A DNA stretch of 64,000 bases from Nymphaea colorata (Eukaryota; Streptophyta; Magnoliopsida; Nymphaeales; Nymphaeaceae), in the NCBI RefSeq assembly GCF_008831285.2, contig NC_045149.1, forward strand, positions 1,676,001 to 1,740,000, in the 5' to 3' direction. The notes below the pieces were generated by a model. That model had not been told where the DNA came from. It made no database searches and saw only the letters and a list, made by a program, of their open reading frames with translations. This document shows, one piece after another, positions 12,392-26,093 of this stretch (its first letter is position 1; every line of letters begins with the position of its first letter). The translations under genes and the position numbers were made by a program.

Positions 12392-13250
12392 TGATATCCT
12401 ATGTGCTTTGGTGGATACAAGCATCAATAAGCATGAAAGCACATGTGACTCAATGCATAAATTTCATAAGCATTTACAAGCATAAAACCTTTTACAAGCA
12501 TACATGCATCCGAACACCCACACCAACTGCATGAAAATTCATGTTGTAGTGCACGTGCACTCACACAGCTGCATCTAGTGCATAGACTTTTGTGCTTTGG
12601 TGCATGAACACCTATACCCAATATGTGGACTTCATGCTGTCGTGCATGAGTATCTACACCCAATATATGGACTTCGTGCTTTGACACACAAACACCCGAA
12701 CACTTGCACATCGTGCATTGATTTGATGATCTGGCGCACCTTTTGAACAATTCTATGAATTGGAACTCATGTGATGTGCATAGAACTCAACCTCACATGC
12801 ATAAAAGAACATATGAGCAGTAACCCTTTGAACTCTTGTTTGCACACATGAAAACTTGTATTCATTTGCATACAGGAACATGTGACCATCGAACTTGTGT
12901 AATATGTCTTGAACACATACTTTGCAATACATTGAACTAGTACACTTGCACACTGAACTCTTGTTTTTTGTACACTAAACTTGCCTCATGTGTATCAAAC
13001 TTGCTTCCTTGGTGCACTAAACTTGTGTAGTGTATGTGGAATGTCATATTGCAGTGGCTAGAACTCCCATGGTAATGTACGCTGAAGTCGAGTTTCTAAT
13101 GCAGCCCCCAAAACTCACCTCACAATGAACCAAATTGCAAGTCAAAATTGTACTTATGGCATATAAGAACACATGAGTACACATTGGAACTCACATTTTA
13201 ATGGACGGAACTCGTGCTTCAGCACACACAAGAACACCCCAGTATTTGAT
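12392..13250. repeat. Degenerate tandem-repeat zone
   Basis: Continues the satellite with decayed, longer-period units: a roughly 43-bp unit with ACCCAATATGTGGACTTC / ACCCAATATATGGACTTC at about 12600-12685, then irregular repeats of GAACTCTTGT, GAACTTGTGT and AAACTTGC words up to 13.25 kb. No gene. Confidence 0.5.
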
Positions 13251-15400
13251 AACAAATCACTATGTAAATTTTGAACCAAATACTTCAAATGAGATTTGTT
13301 TATGAGATTTTAATGTCTTCAAGAGAGTAAATTCTAATCATTGTTTGAAGGAACTCAACAAGCAAGGGTTTCAACAGAATCATGACATCAACCAAGAAAC
13401 AAAAGCTCAATGACATAGAAAGAGAAGTAGTTTAGAACATATCATTGATCTAGATGGTCGAAAGGTCACGAGAAGCTAATAGAATTTGTACAAGAAAGAT
13501 GATTTGAAATGGTTTGAGCCAATCAAGCAAGGACACTACAAAATGTGCATTGGGAGATGGGCTTGGGCTAGTATAGTCATTCCTTTAGGTCAGCACTTGA
13601 GAGTATCAAAAAGGCAAAAAGCTTGATTTGAGTGTATCTTGTAAAGTTATGTAACCTATGAACTTCTATCTGTTATGTCTCCTAAAGTTGTCTGAACTCT
13701 CAAGTAAATAAGTCTGAGGGGTGCCCTATACCTAGTACCCCAAGACAGACTGGTCTAAGAGCTGCCAATCTGAATGCACATACAACTAGTTCAAAAGAAA
13801 ACCTGATAGACACGACATTGCATGTGATAGAACTATACTTGCCCACCAAAGTGGTGGGGATCCATAGTAGCCTATGAGGTGGTGAGGTATTTCCCCTCTA
13901 GGTAAAGGTCATTTTGAAAACAAGAGCAAAAGAAAATAGCAAAAGTAAATAGCAAAAAGAAAAAGGAAAGAGCAAGAGACAAAGCAATCAAAATAAAGAA
14001 AAGGAACCAGTAAAAAACAAAAGAATACTTATTCGAGAGGCGGAAACTACTCAGCAAAATTTCTTTTATTGATGTGAAACTCCTCATGGACTAGAAACCC
14101 TAGGTTAATAATTGCTCCTTTACAAGACTTCCTATAAAATGGAGAGCATATTTTTTAAAATATCATGCAATTATAATGAATATGAACTTGCTTTAAAGAA
14201 TAAAAAAACTATGATTAAAGATATCTTTTACCCTCAAAGATGTTAAAGGATTATAACAGGTCTGTGAAGAGATATTAAGTTCAAAAAGAGCATAACTTTG
14301 TCACAAAAATGCTGGATTTCACATGAACTTGTCCTTATGGATGCACAATGATTTGTTCCTGTGGACAGACAATGTTTAGAACTCACCCTCATAGACATAA
14401 AATGTCTTGAACAAGGAACTACTCACGATGTTTTCCCAGTTTGTACTTGAGCATCATTATTTTTCAAGAGCACCAGTGGTCTTGTCTTCAGACTGTCACA
14501 AATTATAAAAAGTTTTCTAAAACTGGGGGGGGGGACTTTCAAGAACACCAACTTGAGTTTTCATAAAATAAGAACTTCCCCTTATACAAGATCAATCAAA
14601 ATTTATTTCATCTCTACAAGTCACTATGAACCCTCAAAACATGCTTAGCAGCTTACATTTGGTCAAAAATGGTCCATTCCCCCTATTCTTCCATGATCCG
14701 TTGTCATCACAATACATGTGGACCTAAGAAGACCCAATATAGGATATTCAATGCCAATAGAGAATTTTCAGTTCTATTTCTAGTTTTCAAGTCTGAATTG
14801 TAGTGTCAGAACAACCATTTCTATGAAAGGGCACACTATTTCTACCATTTCTATATGTTTTAATCACTATTTTTGCATGATTTGAGTGAGTCAATCCAAA
14901 CTGAGCTGGGATCATATTCTTCTACGCTGGATATGACTATTGTTACCTTCAGTTCAAACAATTTTACCTTAGATCGATCACAACTATAGTTTTCTAGTTA
15001 CTCTTAGGGTGTCTATGTCTAGATATTGTCATTAGCAACCTTTGAACTAATTTTTGAGATATTTGGAATACCAATTTTCAATCTAATCACATAGATTTTT
15101 TTCAGTGACTCTCGAGGAAAATATTAGTTTGTTAACTTCTCACAAACAAGCCCCATTCCCCATTTTACCCATCACATTTTCATTTACAAGGTCAAATAAA
15201 GCTTGGTCAATTTTGAAAAAAATAATTTCCCAATGGCAAATGGAGGAATTTGTTAGTCAAACCTAGAATGCCCCCTAAACTAAACCTAGTCTACCTCCCA
15301 GTGTGGCCGGACTCCCTGTCCAGGCTTGTAGGGTCAAATGTTGTGTTGAGGGTAAAAATGTTATTTGCACATACAGTATTATTTGCATAAAAAGTAAGTT
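13251..15400. other. No recognisable feature
   Basis: AT-rich sequence with no ORF of a known family. A run of ten G at 14525-14534 is the only striking local feature. Confidence 0.5.
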
Positions 15401-16050
15401 TGGAGCTGCATAAACCAAACCAAGGGGGTTCTTACACCAGAACGAAGCCCAGTACGGCTCACAAGGGTCTGAACCTACTTAGAACTGAGCTCAACCAGAT
15501 TTGAACCTAGATTATCCTGTTTGACTAGAATTGAACCCAGTTTGACGTGAGCCTAGTCTGACTTACTTCTAGCTGAGTCCAGACCTAGATCAAGCCTAGA
15601 TCCACCTCCTAAACAATGAGTTTGAGCTCATAAGACTTACACTGAGCCTCCTTTGGGTGCATAGATCTTAGATCCTTGATGCAAGTCACAATATCAGAAC
15701 TCAAATCTATAATATGCATTGATTCAAGTATAAATCTTAAGTTAAGATCTCTAGAACTAAATTTCTCAATCCAGATCATGATCTAGTCTTTTGATCCTAG
15801 TCGAAGATCCAAATTCTTCTTCAAATCTAAATCCAAATCATTCCAAAATCCAAACCATAATATGGATCTAGATTTATATCCAAAATAATTTGGTGATGAC
15901 ATATGTCAGCCATCTCATCTTTTAGAAGGATGACACGTGTTCGCCATCTAACCATTTAGAATGTTGACACTAAACTAAATTCTAACTTTAAAATTCTAAC
16001 ACTTGTGACAATCATAAAGGCTCAGTCGACCTTGGGACTCTCCTATTCTC

Positions 16051-16058
16051 TATAAATA
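16051..16058 (+). promoter_or_regulatory. TATA box upstream of LTR-like copy 3
   Basis: TATAAATA followed by GAGAGGCTCTTGGGC and a T/C-rich leader. The layout is the same as in the other LTR-like copies: promoter, pyrimidine-rich leader, then the shared block. Confidence 0.35.
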
Positions 16059-16369
16059 GAGAGGCTCTTGGGCAGGACATCCCATCTGAATTCTCTCTAA
16101 CTCCTTTGATCTCCCTCTAGTTCGATGGTTGCATGTATCTTCATTCTCTTTTATTTTCCATTTTGATTATTCTATTTATGTTTAAACATGTTTGAATTGA
16201 TGGTTTGCAAGTTTTATGCCATCACATTTGAGGTTTTTATGTGTTTTAGAGAGGTAACTTTTAAGTCCAACTAAATTCGAATTTGTAAAAAATCTATAAT
16301 TTGAATTCACTTTAGAAGGCTATATCTCTCTGACTACACATCGTACTGATGATCTATAAAAAGAAAGTG

Positions 16370-18260
16370 TTTCTTTTATGTCTAACTTTTTTCTCCAAAT
16401 TTAATCAAATTCTAAGCCCGTTTAGTCCTACATTAGGTCATTTTTCCAAATTCTTTTTTTTTTTAGCTTTCAAACTACAAAAATCAGATTTTTGAAAATT
16501 GTCTAAACTGTAAACTCTATAACCTTTGTTTGATAACCCTGATTTGTATTGTGTAAAAGACAAAAATCAAATCTATATGTCTAGTGTCTCTTTGTCAAAT
16601 TCTAAGCCCGTTTAGTGTCTCCCTTTTTCAATTTTATTTGATTCAAAGTTGATTTAATAGGTCACTTACATGCTTTAACCGAAACTATTTTCTGAAAACT
16701 TTTTGCAGAATTCTATAGAAATATATTTTTCATCAAGTTCATGATGTTAATTCTCCTTCCCTATTAAAGTTTTTTCAAAACCTTCAACTTTTGTTGATTC
16801 TTTATCACACTAAGATTCTATCTCATGTATAAAGAGTCTTCCAACCAAATTTTGTTTCAATCCGATGTGGTTAACATATTTGTTGAAATCATCAAAGTCA
16901 CCCACTGAGTCAAGTTCTCATACTTTTTAGACCGATAAATTTTCATATTTTAACTTGTTAACCAAAGTTAAGTTTGAATTTAACCTCTAGTTTTGATTTC
17001 TCTTGTATTTTAATGTAGTTAGGGTTTGCTTGGGGACTTTCAATGTGTCCTAACCTTAGTCTAGTGTGAGTCAAACTTGCAAATCATGATTTCTATATAT
17101 TATGTGATTTTCTTTTGCATTATCGCTTGTTATGTTATCCCAGTTACATATTCATTATTTTCAATTTCTAATCTTATATTACTCCCTTCAATTTCAGATT
17201 TGCATTCAAATTCACAAACAAACTTATGCTAGTTAGTTACATTCCAAGAGGCAATAGTCCTTGCATGTAAACTTTGAGGCTAACCAAGTCCCTGTGTGGA
17301 TTCAGTTTTTCAAAATCATGCATATTGTAATTAGGCATGGTATGTTTTTTTATGTTTGATATGCATTCAAATAGCTTACTTTCACTTTGCATCATGCATT
17401 CAAGTTTAAACCATTACTTAGAATTAGGTCCACATGTGAAAAGGTTGGGTTAATCAACTACATCCATGTGTCCTTGCATGCATTTGGTCTGAGTTGACTT
17501 TCATAAGGATATACATTTTAAAAAACATAGTTTTGAATTGCACATCCTTCAAATTGAACCACTTTTCAAACTTGTTTTCCCAAAATACTAGGTTCAAATA
17601 TGATTAAGGTCTAAACCTTAGACTTTGCCTACCTAAATATTGTTAGGCTTACTCGATATCTCAACTCAGACCTTGGCCCCACTATCACAAACACGATCCT
17701 AACCCACATGAGGACTCGGCTGAAGCTCTGATCGCTTCTAGCTTATCTAAACCAACCCCTTTCACCTAAGATAGGTAGATCATATGAACTTAAAATAGAT
17801 CCAAACTTCTTTAGTTGGATAACAAATCTTTGAATTTGGATTTATATCTAATCATATCTTTAGGTCAATTTGGACGTCCAATTTTGAGCTTTAGATGTGG
17901 ATTTGAACCAATATGAACCTTTTTATTAGATATTATGGAGAATTAGATCTTTATTTAAATTTTGGACATTATATCAACAACTTTTGGTCTTACTTCTTGG
18001 ATATTGGATCATGATTTCAAACCTTATAAAATTATATGATAATTTGACTTTTGGATTTCAAATACATGTTATTTGGATAAAAAACTCTGATCATACAAGT
18101 TTGGATTTTAGAATTAAACTCAAATGTCAACCCTAGTTGACCCTTTAGATCTGAAACTCCCAATTTCATACACTTATATTTAGATCTGTGAATTGAATCA
18201 TCAAAAGTATATTTGATTTTTTCTAGAATCAGAACTTGAACTTAGAGTTGGTTATGCCTG
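16370..18260 (+). repeat. LTR-like copy 3
   Basis: Homologous to LTR-like copy 2 over 16785-18250 versus 7085-8505, diverged by many substitutions and small indels. The match stops at about 18250, where a copia polyprotein remnant begins. Confidence 0.6.
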
Positions 18261-18269
18261 ACTAGAGTA

Positions 18270-20560
18270 TATTCTAATTAACAAAATCACAATTCCAATA
18301 GTTGGTAATGTCATATTGTTTGACCATGATTTCACTATAGTACATATTCCTAACTTAGGGTAGGAGAATTACTTTTCTTTACTAGGCATGATGTTGTAAT
18401 TTGTTAAAATATAGGTATGTTCTCACTTTTGACTAGCTTTTTTTAAATTCATTTAGATGGTGGAACTGAATTTTTCAATCAAGAACTTAATACATTCTTG
18501 TTTAAATAAGGCATGATTCATGAACGTGGCACAAGCTGTACAACACAGCATAATAGTGCTGTTGAAAGAAAACATTGATATATTCTTGTTGGAGCTCACG
18601 AATCAATATCCCAAGCTTATATACGTTTAACAGTTTGAGTGGATGTGTTTTAACCACTGTTAACCATATCAATAGAACACCAACTTCTCTGTTATAGGAA
18701 AAACTCTATATGAAGTATTATTTCAAGGGAAATCAAGTATTTTTCATCTAAGAGTTTTTGGTTGCCCATCTTAGAAATATTGCCTTTTTAAGCCATCCAA
18801 AATCTACCATCATCTGTTGGTTTACCTTTGTCTTTGAGGACATATATCAAAAAAGGTAACACATTTAGGACAATATGGAAAAGAATTACATACAATTCAA
18901 GGAAGCCAATCTTCACAAATTAATGGTATCACATTGAACCTAACATAACTTAGAATCACTATGTCCTTGATAGATGAAAACTCCAGACATTGAAAACTTC
19001 ATGCATCAAAATCAAATGCTTTTTTGAACAACAGAAACTATTCCTAGGCTGCATCATTCAAACAATGCAAACGACCAATCTTGCTAAGGGATTTCCATTG
19101 CAACATCATCTCTGTTCATATCATTGAGCCATTCATTTACAACAAAATGTCAAGTTGTGACATTGGACATCCATTGTCCAAATATATTTCTTTTAAGTTC
19201 TCACATTCATTTACATGAATTATTCTTCTCAACCATCCCTCATATTCCTGAACCAAAATCATTTTATGAAATGTACAATGTGAGTATTGGTGTCAAAGTA
19301 TGTCAATGGAACAAAAAGCAATGGAATTTATTCTCACTAAAACTATCTTTCAAATGTCAAGTCAATTACTATAAATGTGTCTACATGTTTAAATATAAAC
19401 TAGATGGCTAGATTGGGTGGTTCAAATTAAGTGGTGATTGCTTGCTAAATTCTATGCACAAATCAAGGGATATGACTACAATGAAACATATGAACATACA
19501 ACAAAATTAGCCACAGTAAGGTGTTTACTCACCATGGCACTTCAATTGGAGTTTTTATCCAATGAATGTCTTCAACAACTTTTTGCATGGATATGGATGT
19601 TCTAAAATGTTAAGGCAGTCTCAAGGAGATAAGTATTTGTAAATTAAGTGAATACTTGTATGAACTAATAGCAAGGCCTACACAATTGGTTCATGAAATT
19701 CCCAAATGATTTCATAGGTTTTGACTACGTTAAATCAGAATCGGAATTGTTTACTCTATCTTATTGCAGTTGTAATCTATGTAGATGATCCAATTGTTGC
19801 AGGAAATCAAGAGCAACATCTCATCAAAATAAATCAAGGTGTATATCAGTAAACTTTTTCACTTGAAAGATTTGGGAAGTCTTAAGGTTTTTCTTAGGCA
19901 TAAAACTAGCCAAAGTAAAGATGACATCTCCTTGTAAAACCATCAGCCACACAGATGCAGAAGCATAAAACTTGTTTATGTTTGATGAAGTTATTAGTGA
20001 TCCTAAGAATATAGGTCTGTGGTAGGTAACATGATCTACCTAAATGTTATTTTAAATCCTTGCATCAATCATATGAATGCAACTATGAAGGTTGTGAGAT
20101 ATCTTAAACATAGTCCTTGCCAAGGAATTCTTCTTTGGAGCAATATTCATTTACTTATGAATGCCTTTTGTGATGTCGGCTAGGCGGCAAGCAAAGAAAC
20201 TTGTAGGTTAGTTTACAATTATTGTATACTACTAGGGTAATTTTCTATTCAATGGAAAACCAAGAAATGACCTATGATATTCAGCTGAAGTTGAGTAACA
20301 TGCTATGGGTATTAAAATTGAAAACTGGTAAAAATCTAAAGTTTTCATCATTAATCACCAAATGAGTTGTATTATGACACCTAAGCATCCTTACAAATCT
20401 CTCCAATTCTGTTTTCCATTAATGCATATAACATATCAAAATTGACCATCACCTTGTGCACAATCTAACAAGATAGGGGTACTTAAAAGCATTATTTTTT
20501 TCATCAATGGATCAAATAACTTTTCCCTTCAAAAAGGCTTCAAGCTCAACAACTTGGTGT
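18270..20560 (+). pseudogene. Ty1/copia pol remnant (integrase to RNase H)
   Basis: Read in mixed frames, the + strand carries the order integrase, reverse transcriptase, RNase H. Near 18460-18560 it gives DGGTEF, then a QHNSAVERKH motif that matches the D-N-G-x-E-F and V-x-E-R-K-x-R signatures of copia integrase. Near 19240-19410 it gives EPKSFYE and a K-Y-x-x-DG end typical of the region before the polymerase. Near 19880-20300 it shows a FFLGIKLAK block and RNase H-like phrases ending near 20300. Stops and frameshifts are frequent. No LTRs could be delimited, so this is an old fragment. Confidence 0.7.
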
Positions 20561-21955
20561 ATATGATACATAACAATAGTTTGAGGGAGAGTTTTATATT
20601 GATATTTGCAAACATTTGCCCAAAATGTTCTTGAACCAATCATGTTTTGCTCAACATCCTTGCTACATGCACCAACCAATGGTACTATTGTTACACATGA
20701 AATGTCATGTTTTATAAATCCAACTAGATTTCGCTACTTAAATTATAATAATGTTTGTTGTATCTCAATCATTTATCAAACTTGTATGTAAAAAAAAAAA
20801 AAAGGAGCTTCCATTGTTCGCATTTTCTCTTCTTTAAGTATTTTTCCTTGCATCTACTCTATCATGCATTACAACTTGCAATATATTCCACTAAAGAAAC
20901 TATAATGATTGTAGGGAACATTCCCATGGGACTTCAAACTTTCCAGCTACATACACCCTAAGCTACTCATAGAAAACACATGAATCAATTCCTAAAAAAG
21001 TTTCCAATTGTGCATTGTCCACATGTCTCATACCTATTCCTTTGGGAAAAAAAAAACCCCTTTCCTACACAGAACATGAACAAGTCGAGCAATCATTGAA
21101 AACTACTTCTAGAACTGCACCACACCTTGGGTCCATCTCATGCATGGTAGATAGCAAGAGTCTAAAAATAGTGCAACAAATGTGACTGTGTTGATGTGCT
21201 TTTCTTTCAACAGTCCTATCTAGTACAATCTGAAAAAGTAATTTTTTTTGGCATGTGAAAGGGTTGAACTTGAGCCAACTCCCTGCTACCTATGCTATCA
21301 CAATACATGAGATTAAACCAATGTCAGTGACGATAGAAAACTGAAAAAAAAAAACAACCTTGCTATGCTACAATTATCAATGGAGATGTTGCATGGAGCA
21401 GCAATCAGAAATGACAAAAAACCATAATTTTGTTATGAAGTTTGCCTTACACTGACAAACATTATCGTAACTATTATTTAAATGTTAAAAAGAACGCAAA
21501 AGCAAAGCATAAAATGCACACATAAATTGAACAACATGCACTGCAGAGACAAAAATATCAACCTGAAAGTGATTATCCTATTGCAATGGAAAACCATGAT
21601 CTATTCCAATCAAAATAAAAGTCAAAGCCTCAATAAGTAGACTCCAACCAACTTAACCTAATATCTCATGTTAAGAGTCAACTATAACAAAAGTTCATAT
21701 TTTGCACTAAATCTTTAAGACTTTTATCAAAATTTGTCCTCATTGGACAATGGCAATAGGTTGTCCCTAGTTATATGGTTTGAGAAACACAATTTATATG
21801 ACATTTTAAACTGAAATCTAAATTGCAAATGACACAAAATTACAAATCAACCAATTGCTATCAATCAGAAAATTAAACAAACAATGTAATTGGGAACTAC
21901 AAGTCAAATAGAAGATCTGCTTATGACCATTTCCACCAAAGTAGAGAATGAAGGT
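20561..21955. other. No recognisable feature
   Basis: AT-rich sequence, short ORFs only. The first part may be the untranslated 3' region of the preceding copia remnant, but no LTR is visible. Confidence 0.5.
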
Positions 21956-22409
21956 TAAGGATGTTCAACAAGTCGAAACAACTTGGGCTCGACTTGAACT
22001 CACTGGTTAGACTTGATTCAAAATTGACTCACTTATAAGTGAATTGCGTTTGAATTTAAAAATGAACTCATTTAAGAAAATGGGCTAAGCTCGAGCTAGC
22101 CAAGCTCGACTCAGCTAATTTCAATTAAATGTGTAGAGACTGAATTTTTAAAAGACATTTTAGTGTATTGACACAAAAAAAAGATAGCTCAAGTGGGACA
22201 GCCTTTTAGCTAGCAAAGGAGAGGTTCATACTTCAAACCCAGTTGTCTGCACCAACTTTAGAGGAATTTTTTTACAAAATGGTAAAAACGGCTTGGCCAA
22301 GCTCAAGCTAGATTTTAGCTCTAGCATAGTTGAGCCACGCTCGAGTTGAGCTTTAAGCACTTGAGCCAAGTCAAGCTGGCAGCTCGAACTCAGCTCATGT
22401 TTATCCCTA
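21956..22409. mobile_element. hAT-type non-autonomous element
   Basis: Ends are imperfect inverted repeats of hAT type: TAAGGATGTTCAACAAG on the left and, reversed, TAGGGATAAACATGAGC on the right. The inner flanks are rich in GCTCGA, CTCGAG and GAGCC words on both sides. The 8 bases outside each end (ATGAAGGT and GTGCAGAT) agree at five positions, as expected of an old 8-bp target duplication. No transposase. Confidence 0.5.
22175..22275 (+). mobile_element. Possible tRNA-derived SINE inside the hAT-type element
   Basis: TAGCTCAAGTGG at 22185 fits the RNA polymerase III A box, and GGTTCATACTT at 22223 fits a B box. The order and spacing are those of a tRNA-derived head. The segment ends in a short T run near 22267. 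The boundaries are guessed and no target duplication was found. Confidence 0.35.
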
Positions 22410-24009
22410 GTGCAGATAGAATGTTCCTCTCACTCCAAGTGTATTCAACAACCATTTAAATTCCCATCAAAATTCATATGAAAAACCAGCTTGCTGCTTG
22501 AAGAATAATTAAAGAGCTTGGAGGTATTTGAGAAAAGTGGAAGAAATAAATTCAAGAGCGCTCTTTAGAATGAGAGTTGGTCCTTTGGATCAATGGGGGG
22601 AGGTTGATCAAGAATGGGTCGATAACAAGTGGCAAGCATTTAGAGAAGAGAGGATAAATCCCAAGTCCTCTATCATTCAGCTTTATAAGCTCATAACTTC
22701 TAGTTTCTCTTAAATAAGGTTCTCACATAACTATTTTATGACAAACTTCAAAAACTATGTTAAATTCTCATGTAAGGTTGGTGCAGCCTATTGAAACATC
22801 TTCTTGAGATTTTAAGTGATCCCAAACATGGATCTAAGAAAGTTTGTGTCCTATGGCAATTGGCCCAATCCATTATAAGCTTAACTAGGTTGATGCTAGA
22901 TAGGTCTACTTCTGAACATGATTTGGAGTCTGAAATTTATTGTGAAATCCACAAAGTAGCTCTAACATTAATGAAACACTCCTTGAAAACATTTTTCATT
23001 GAATCACAAATAGGAGATTAAAGCATGAAAATATGCTCAAATGCATGAACCATGGGTTTACAAATCCAATTTAGGTACTCATGAATTAAATTTCATGGAG
23101 AAGATATTAGAAGAGTTCCTACAAAGGATGTCGTAGCATAATTATGCATGAGTGCTATCTAAACAATCCTCATCTAGTCATCCCTTAGAGCCATGTAGGA
23201 AAGAGCAGCTTGTAGTTGTAAAATTTACTTAGAAATCACAAAAGCCACCAGTAGAACTCCAAAAAATCGAAGAGTCAGCTAGAATGGAGTGCACAAACAT
23301 CACGGAGGCTCCCACTGAAAATCCTATTATTGAGAGATTCAACACAAAAAAAAAGAAGTCAGCAGTTAGATGTTGTCAGTAGCACTCTTTCTACTTCTTC
23401 CATCTTATTTTCCAAGCCCATAATATTTTGACTTTTTCTTATATACTTGGGGTTGTGCTTGTTAATGTATATCTTTGAGTGACAGAATTCATTGCCACAT
23501 TGAGTGGGATGAGAATGTGGACTATAGGTGGGGGAGCGACTAGACCTATTATTATGTTTTCTTGTGCTACAATATCATGTAATTTACCTTTTGTGTAAGA
23601 TGTCCTTGTGTGCTTAATTACCTTTTTAATATGTTAGATATGAACTTGTCTTTCTTTTTCAGTAGAGTGTTGAGCTTTAGGATGTAGACAACTCAAAGAT
23701 ATTATAAAATCAATTTTGTTTCCATTATCATCATGAAATTTTACAATGACATTGTAGAATTTCTTCTTTTGTGTCTACCTTTAATAAAAATCATTTGTAA
23801 ACTTAATTTTTTTAAATAAAACTTTGTTTTTCAAAATTCTTATTAATAATTTTTTCTTGTATTCAATCCGAACTCATGTCACTACTTTATGGAACTTATT
23901 CTTATAACTTTTATTATTAGGTTACAATTTTCGTTTTGTTTAACTTATTGGTTTTGAGAAAAGCTTATATCAAAAATTGCACCAGTCCTTAAACTTTTTC
24001 TTTTTCTAA
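22410..24009. other. Unassigned sequence with two short open stretches
   Basis: Open stretches at 22528-22713 and 22791-23021 on + (61 and 76 codons) have balanced amino-acid composition, but I recognise no domain. They could be exon fragments captured by a transposon or chance ORFs. The rest, to 24.0 kb, shows nothing. Confidence 0.3.
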
Positions 24010-24764
24010 CATGTAGGTAGTACTTTTGAAGGCAAGTATGTTTCTATTACAATGGAAGTACACACATGATATGTTCAATGAAACTAGAATGGTGGTTGTT
24101 CAATCAGTCAATTTTTTCATAAGAAATTGTCTTCAATTACATACCGTGAATGGTGAGCTACTTTATGATCAATTTGCAAACTAAATAAAGATTGTCTGGT
24201 GAATTTATTTGCTTAACAATAATAGTCATGACATAGTTAACAGATTTATGCATACACATCACCAATCTCAAAAGGAAATTGTACTAAGAGTTGTGAAATA
24301 TTTAAAGAAAAATATTAGTCAAGGCATATTGGATCGACAATGTCCACCTGAAGCTCACATGTTTATTGCCTCTAATTGGGCTGATCGCCTTGAAACTCGT
24401 TGTTTGTTTCCTAGATAGTGCATCTTTTTGGTGATAATCTTATCTCTTACAAATTCAAGAAGCAAAAAATTGTTTTTGCAATCTTTTGCAAAAGCTGATT
24501 ACCAAACCATTGGCAAATATAAAGTTTGTAGGCTTATATGGTTTCAATATCTTTTAATTTGCTGCACACAGACCTACTCGGTTATTTTATACCAACCAAG
24601 CCACTCTTCACATTGCAGTAAACCTAGTATAAAGCATATAGACATTGAGTAATATATTATTCAATAGCAAATTTCTGCACATGTACATTCCCTTGGGAAA
24701 CAATATTTTTTTTCCCTGCCTCGGACCTAGGACAACAAGAATTCTATACTTTAAGTCGGGGGAG
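24010..24764 (+). pseudogene. Ty1/copia RNase H remnant with polypurine tract
   Basis: At 24209-24418 the + frame gives IVNRFMHTHHQSQKEIVL then RVVKYLK and SNWAD, the classic copia region between polymerase and RNase H. The following 24430-24650 stretch continues in other frames with the N-Q-A-x-L-H-I-A type motif near 24595-24620. At 24751 the sequence TTAAGTCGGGGGAG is followed by TG at 24765, which is a polypurine tract at an LTR boundary. Gag, protease and most of the polymerase are missing or unreadable. Confidence 0.65.
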
Positions 24765-25200
24765 TGAAAACAACAGGATAGCTTGAAGCTATTTATCATA
24801 AATGGATGGAAAATTTATCATGAAAATGGGAAGTGGTTACCATCACCTACTGCAATCTATGTTACTCTACAAAAATAGCAAGTTGTAATTTCCATTGTTA
24901 CATCTTGTAATCTTTGTTCTTACTTAAAAATTTGTGTGCTTCTGTTGTTATCATATTTACCAATTAAAAATGAGAATCCCCTCAAATGAAGGAAATGAAT
25001 AATGCAGTTTGCAAGCTTTCCTAGATTCACAAGAAAACAATATATGATCTAACTTGAGAAAATTTGGTCATATTTTTTGTAGGGCATGTTTTTGAACTAT
25101 CAAAAGCATCACCAACCATAATCTAACAAAAGAGAGGAGGTTTATGATTCCCATAACAAGAAATTTTGTGTTATACGATTTCTAAGAAGAAATTATGCAA
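24765..25200 (+). repeat. Probable 3' LTR of the preceding copia remnant
   Basis: Starts TGAAAACAACAGG directly after the polypurine tract. The right end and a partner LTR were not found, so the length is a guess. Confidence 0.35.
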
Positions 25201-25701
25201 GGCAACCTGGACAGGTAGGTGAGTTTCACTTTAAAATCAAGCAATGGTAATAATTGTCCTTCCTATATTGAAGATTTACCATTTTTAGAAGGATTAGCCT
25301 TAAGTCATATGACAAAATATTGGAATTGGAGATAATAATTGTCCTTCTTATTACCCTTGCTTAATTCATAACCCATCATTTTGTGACTGGAGATCATTCA
25401 GGTGAAATTTTTCTACATTTGTTTGGCCAATATTTGTTGCCATCAATAATGTTGCCACAATCTCTAATGCTCACAACATCGCAGTCATAAGTGGTTCTTT
25501 CCTCCTATAAAAATAAAGAGAAAAAAAATTACCACATTAAAGCATCATCAAAATTCTTAAGATAGATCTCAAACTTTGTTTTTCTTTCCAAATATAGTTT
25601 TGTTCCTCGTGTTCCTTTTTCTATGAATGAGTTGACCAAAGGCTAAAACTAACTGCACTGGCATTTGAGGGGCTTTGCAAATATAATTCAAGTAAGATTC
25701 C

Positions 25702-26093
25702 TCAATGAAGAAAGAAGATAGAAAGAGGGAAACACACCTACACTAAGAGGCAAGGATTTTAATGTGGTTTGGTTTTTTTATCTCATCTATGGTTTTGTTA
25801 TTTGGCCCTTATAGTCAATGTCGAGATCTCCTATTTATAGACTTCTCACTCCATACAATTCATTTGGTAGTTACATTAGGATATTCTCTTTTCTATTTCA
25901 CAATTTCCTTAGATCTGGTATACCAATACAACAATAATTGTTATCATTTTTGTTATTATTATCCTCTAATATTTTATTGCCCCAATTGGAGATTTTTTTT
26001 TTCCTTTATTGATAGGATTCATTTGGTTTGACTTTCCTTTATGAAGTATTGTCCCTAACTTGGTTCATTTTTGTTTTAAATGTTCTTTCACAT
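25702..26093 (-). repeat. 3' LTR of an old minus-strand copia element
   Basis: Homologous along its length to 30548-30930: shared words include GGCAAGGATTTT / GGTAAGGATTTT, CATTTCCTTTGGTAG / TTCATTTGGTAG, TATCATT..TTATTATCCTC and GGTTTGACTTTCCTTT / GGTTCAACTTTCCTTT. On the minus strand it begins TGTGAAAGAAC right after a polypurine tract (CTTGAGGGAGGA, 26092-26103). The divergence is substantial, so the insertion is old. Confidence 0.6.
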
